The notes under the pieces were generated by a model. That model did not search any database, was not told the DNA's origin, and saw only the letters and a program-made list of their open reading frames with translations. Below are positions 44,368 through 49,811 of a DNA stretch of 49,811 nucleotides, piece by piece. The DNA is from an uncultured Alphaproteobacteria bacterium. Lineage in GTDB: Bacteria > Pseudomonadota > Alphaproteobacteria > HIMB59. Position numbers and translations under genes: made by a program. Location: assembly GCA_902610255.1 (NCBI GenBank), contig CACLUX010000009.1, positions 1-49,811 of the forward strand, written 5' to 3'. Numbering within the stretch: the first letter of the stretch is position 1; each line of letters starts with the position of its first letter.

Positions 44368-45348
44368 TTACTTACTAGGGTTTTTTTCTTTATAAGTTTT
44401 TTCTAAACTTATGTCATCTACTTCAGTGTATATTTGAGTTGTAGATAACGAACTATGTCCTAGTAATTCTTGAATTATTCTTAAATCCCCACCATTTTTT
44501 AATAGGTGAGTTGCAAAACTATGTCTTAATGAGTGAGGTGTTGCTGTTTTTGGTAGCCCCAAATTAACTCTGGCATTCTTCAAATCTCTTTGGAAAGCCG
44601 AGGCTTTAAGAGGATTACCTCTATCTCCCACAAATATCGAAACATCGCTTGGCAAATCATATGGTAATTCTTTTAGATAATTTTCTAATGAGTTAGCTAC
44701 AATATCAAGAACTGGCACTAATCTTTCTTTATTACCTTTGCCCAAGATTGTAAGAGAACTTTTATCAATTAAATGGCTTTTAGTAATAGATAGCGCCTCA
44801 TTTATTCGTAGCCCACATCCGTACAAAAGATAAAGCAAAGCTATATTTCTTTTTTGAACCCAGCTTTTTTTTGATATTTTTTTTAATTCTTCAATTAAAA
44901 GCTCAATATCTCCCTCTGCTATAGGTTTAGGAAGGGATCTTGGAATTTTTGGATTTTTTAATAATTGAACCTCGCTATAAGCAACTTTATATAAATCATT
45001 ATTTAGAGATGAATACTTAAAAAAATTTTTAATAGAACTAATCGCTCTTCTCCTTGACCTTGCCGATAATGGTTTTTTATAAATATTTTTATATTTTCTA
45101 TTCTCACTGAGATCTGCCAACCAAGCCCTAAATGTCTGTAAATTTAAATCTTTTAAATTTGATAAAGATACGGAATTTCCATTATAGAATTTAAAGAAAA
45201 TTAAAAAATCACATACATCAAAGCAGTACGATCTATATGTGTTTTCCGAGTGGCCTTTTATGTCTTTTAAATGAGTAGCCCATTTATCAAAGTCTTGAAT
45301 TGAGGATTTATCTATTTTTAACTGTTCTAACAGTTCAATAAAATTCAT
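44368..45348 (-). CDS. xerC: Tyrosine recombinase XerC
   Basis: XerC resolves chromosome dimers with XerD at dif. The 326 residues have an N-terminal core-binding domain and the catalytic domain with the Arg in YGCGLRINEAL, Lys in LGKGNKERLVPV, HSLRHSFATHLL (His and Arg), then GHSSLSTTQIYTEV with the nucleophilic Tyr. It is slightly longer than E. coli XerC (298), with extra residues in the N-terminal part. It is divergent from priA. A phage integrase is unlikely: no phage genes or att repeats are near. Confidence 0.92.
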   Translation of the reverse strand: MNFIELLEQLKIDKSSIQDFDKWATHLKDIKGHSENTYRSYCFDVCDFLIFFKFYNGNSVSLSNLKDLNLQTFRAWLADLSENRKYKNIYKKPLSARSRRRAISSIKNFFKYSSLNNDLYKVAYSEVQLLKNPKIPRSLPKPIAEGDIELLIEELKKISKKSWVQKRNIALLYLLYGCGLRINEALSITKSHLIDKSSLTILGKGNKERLVPVLDIVANSLENYLKELPYDLPSDVSIFVGDRGNPLKASAFQRDLKNARVNLGLPKTATPHSLRHSFATHLLKNGGDLRIIQELLGHSSLSTTQIYTEVDDISLEKTYKEKNPSK

Positions 45349-45382
45349 TACATTATATTATAAATTAGAATCAAAATTTAAA

Positions 45383-47455
45383 ATGGATTATTACTACCAA
45401 GTTATGCCAATAGGGCAAATAAATGAGAGCCTGACTTATAAATACTCGCATTCTATTGAGTTAGGCTCTATCGTTGAAATTCCTTTAAGAAAAAGAAAAT
45501 CAGCAGGAGTAATTATATCTCAAACAAACATCAAAGATTTAAAATTTGATCTCAAAAAAGTACTTTCAATAAGTAATTATTATCAATTTGCTGTTTGCAC
45601 AGAAAACATTGATTTTTACAAGTATGTGTCAATACATTGCTTCATAGATTTAGGTATGGTTTTGAAGATGGCAATACAACAATTTCCTAATACACAATTA
45701 AAAAATTATTATCTTTTTGAAAATAAAATTTATGAAACTCAAAAAAATCTCATTCATCAATACAATCTATCAAAAAAAGATTGGCTGAAATTATTAGAAG
45801 AAAAAAAAATTTCCCAAACTACAGATAGTTTTATTTTTGATGGCATGGCGCAAAAAATTTCTTTAAACCCTGATCAAGAAAACATTTTTAAATCACTTCA
45901 AATTAATAAAAATAATGATTTTCAAGTTCACCTTATAGATGGTGTTACAGGTTCGGGTAAAACAGAGTTGTATTTAAAAGCTGTTGAGTCAAATTTAGTC
46001 AGGGGAAATCAATCTTTAATACTTTTACCAGAGATAGCTTTAACTGAAGAATGGTCTAAAAGATTTTTTAAATATTTTGGTTGTAGGCCCTTTATTTGGC
46101 ACTCTAAACAATCAAAAATTCAAAAAGCTAGAATAATCAGATCTCTTTTATCGGGTGAACCATGCGTTTTAGTTGGAGCAAGGTCATCAGTTTTACTTCC
46201 TTTCAAGAATTTAAAATTAATTATATGCGATGAAGAGCACGACTCATCTTATAAACAAGAAGAGGGCCCAAAATATCAAGCAAGAGATATGGCTATATAT
46301 AAAGCAAAATGCTCAAAGGCTTTATGTCTTTTAATAAGCGCATCTCCATCATTAGAGAGTCTTCATAATTCTAATCAGCGAAAATTTCATATTCATCATC
46401 TTTCCAATCAATTTCATAAAACTCAATTACCATCAGTTGAAATTGTTGACATGAATCAATCAAAACCTAGCTCTAGGGCCTGGATATCAAAACAAGTATT
46501 TGATGAAACAAATAGGGTACTAAAACAAAAAGGACAAGTTTTATTTTTTCTCAATAGACGTGGATATGCTCCATCCAAAATATGTGCAAGTTGTCATACA
46601 CCAATACAGTGTCAAAATTGTGCAGTAAATTTAGTTTATCACAAAAAAATTGATAGACTCATTTGTCATCATTGTTCAAATTATTTTGAGCCTAACCAAA
46701 TATGCAAGATGTGTTCATCTGATAAATTTATATCAATTGGTATAGGGTTAGAAAGACTTCAAGAGGAAGTTACACGCCTTTTTCCAGGATACTCAAATCA
46801 ATTATTTTCGAGTGACACATTAAAAACAAAAAAAAATAAAAAAGAAATCATTGAAAATATATTTAATTTAAATACTAGTCTATTGATTGGCTCACAAATA
46901 ATAGGGAAGTCTTTTCATTTTCCAAATTTAAAATTAGTAAATATTATTGATGCAGACTCAAGTCTGTATAGTCCTGATTTCAGAGCTATGGAAAAAACAT
47001 ACCAGCTTTTGCAACAAGTAGCAGGGAGATCTGGTAGAGAGGGTAACAGGGGTAAGGTCTTAATTCAAACTTACAATCCTAAGCATTCGATATACAATTC
47101 ACTTAAAAACCAAAGTAGAGATCAATTTATAAAATTAGAACTTCAAAGAAGAGAAGAGAACAATTTACCTCCATTTTACAAAATTGTTCAAATCCAATTA
47201 ATTCACCCTAATGTTTCAGCTATAAGAGAGGCTTGCCAAGAAATTCTTGATATATCGAAAAAGAGTAAACTTGATATTTTAGGGCCTGTCCCCTCATTGA
47301 TTCCATATAAAAAGAAGCACTTTCATGAGAATTTTTATTTTAAAGAGAGGACATATAAGGCTTTGAGAAAAAAAATAGATATCTTAATGTCAAAAATAGC
47401 CCCAAAATACAGGCGTTTTCTAAATATTGACATTGATCCACTATCAATCGCTTGA
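45383..47455 (+). CDS. priA: Primosomal protein N' (replication restart helicase)
   Basis: PriA restarts stalled replication forks. The 690 residues have an N-terminal DNA-binding domain (1-150), helicase Walker A DGVTGSGKTELYL (about 191-203), DEEHD, the zinc region with eight cysteines (CASCHTPIQCQNC then CHHC and CKMC), and motifs FLNRRGYAPS and QQVAGRSGREGNRG. It is a little shorter than E. coli PriA (732), mainly in the N-terminal domain. The following atpH is 65 bases away, the usual priA-atpH order in Alphaproteobacteria. Confidence 0.95.
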   Translation: MDYYYQVMPIGQINESLTYKYSHSIELGSIVEIPLRKRKSAGVIISQTNIKDLKFDLKKVLSISNYYQFAVCTENIDFYKYVSIHCFIDLGMVLKMAIQQFPNTQLKNYYLFENKIYETQKNLIHQYNLSKKDWLKLLEEKKISQTTDSFIFDGMAQKISLNPDQENIFKSLQINKNNDFQVHLIDGVTGSGKTELYLKAVESNLVRGNQSLILLPEIALTEEWSKRFFKYFGCRPFIWHSKQSKIQKARIIRSLLSGEPCVLVGARSSVLLPFKNLKLIICDEEHDSSYKQEEGPKYQARDMAIYKAKCSKALCLLISASPSLESLHNSNQRKFHIHHLSNQFHKTQLPSVEIVDMNQSKPSSRAWISKQVFDETNRVLKQKGQVLFFLNRRGYAPSKICASCHTPIQCQNCAVNLVYHKKIDRLICHHCSNYFEPNQICKMCSSDKFISIGIGLERLQEEVTRLFPGYSNQLFSSDTLKTKKNKKEIIENIFNLNTSLLIGSQIIGKSFHFPNLKLVNIIDADSSLYSPDFRAMEKTYQLLQQVAGRSGREGNRGKVLIQTYNPKHSIYNSLKNQSRDQFIKLELQRREENNLPPFYKIVQIQLIHPNVSAIREACQEILDISKKSKLDILGPVPSLIPYKKKHFHENFYFKERTYKALRKKIDILMSKIAPKYRRFLNIDIDPLSIA

Positions 47456-47520
47456 TGCGTCATTTGTATGATGCCGGTTGGCCTAGTGATGTGATAAAAA
47501 ATTGAGGTTAACTATACAAA

Positions 47521-49591
<2,071 letters not shown>

Positions 49592-49592
<1 letters not shown>

Positions 49593-49811
49593 TGCCAAAT
49601 TTAAAAGAATTAAAGAATAGAATTTCTAGTGTTAAATCCACTCGAAAAATTACATCTGCGATGAAGATGGTAGCTGCCAGTAAGTTACGCCGAGCTCAAG
49701 AATTAGCTGAGTCATCGAGGGTCTACGCAGATAGCTTAAGTTTTATTCTTTCATCTTTGGCTGGAAATACTAAAAAAAGCGCTGACTTACCAGAAATCTT
49801 AACTGGTAGAG
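49592..49811 (+). CDS. atpG: ATP synthase F1 subunit gamma, 3' truncated by the window
   Basis: The first 73 residues of the central rotor subunit are present: [20 protein letters not shown] then [17 protein letters not shown], the N-terminal helix of the coiled coil that turns inside the alpha/beta ring. The rest lies beyond the window. It shares one base with the atpA stop. Confidence 0.97.

Noticed and set aside
44368..45348. xerC as a phage or integron integrase
   Set aside because: The gene sits beside priA and atpH in a conserved order and no attachment repeats or mobile genes are seen.

Overview
The window is a gene-dense, AT-rich stretch (roughly one third G+C by eye) from a bacterial chromosome. 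It has the marks of a streamlined marine alphaproteobacterium: many genes overlap by 1 to 26 bases, no gap without a gene exceeds about 210 bases, and no insertion sequence, prophage block or CRISPR array is visible. Alphaproteobacterial signs are the blocks cytochrome c / kdsB / pheA, SRP RNA / dnaX / ebfC / recR, rpmH / rnpA / yidD / yidC / engB / dapD / dapE, and priA / atpHAG, plus small families common in that class (IalB, DUF1192, SprT-like, DUF2141). A SAR11-like, HIMB59-like or AEGEAN-169-like lineage is my inference, not proven.

Layout. 1-9.7 kb: a TCA-cycle island, sdhA (cut by the window edge), sdhB, mdh, sucA and sucB on the plus strand, meeting acnA on the minus strand with a 4-base stop overlap. 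9.7-14.7 kb: glycerol use (glpD, glpK and a LysR regulator, reading left toward acnA) divergent from the biosynthetic gpsA. 14.7-18.4 kb: a very AT-rich accessory stretch with a SprT-like protein, a small gene broken by one frameshift, a secreted protein, a DMT transporter, a membrane metallophosphoesterase and an IalB protein. 18.4-20.5 kb: an AmpG-like transporter and a membrane cytochrome c. 20.5-28 kb: kdsB, pheA, SRP RNA, dnaX, ebfC, recR, def, fmt, truA and a glycosyltransferase. 28-34.2 kb: a long leftward run, rpmH to a peroxiredoxin. 34.2-40.2 kb: panC, tRNA-Arg, a voltage-gated-type ion channel, several small or exported proteins, and a gap with DnaA boxes. 40.2-44.4 kb: sulfate activation and PAP turnover (cysNC, a CysD with an unusual N-terminal domain, cysQ). 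44.4 kb to the end: xerC, priA and the start of the ATP synthase operon (atpH, atpA, partial atpG).

The most interesting points are: a 2-oxoglutarate dehydrogenase E2 with no visible subunit-binding domain; a CysD with about 190 extra N-terminal residues inside a sulfate-activation set without visible reductase genes; a dnaX gene with an in-frame A10-G slippery run that would end a gamma-like product within one codon; a NaChBac-like channel with the filter TLSSWEQ; a glycosyltransferase whose conserved N-terminus lies upstream of any ATG, GTG or TTG; and a candidate replication origin near 39.6 kb. I did not find an unmistakably new multi-gene system; the CysD fusion locus and the E2 architecture come closest.
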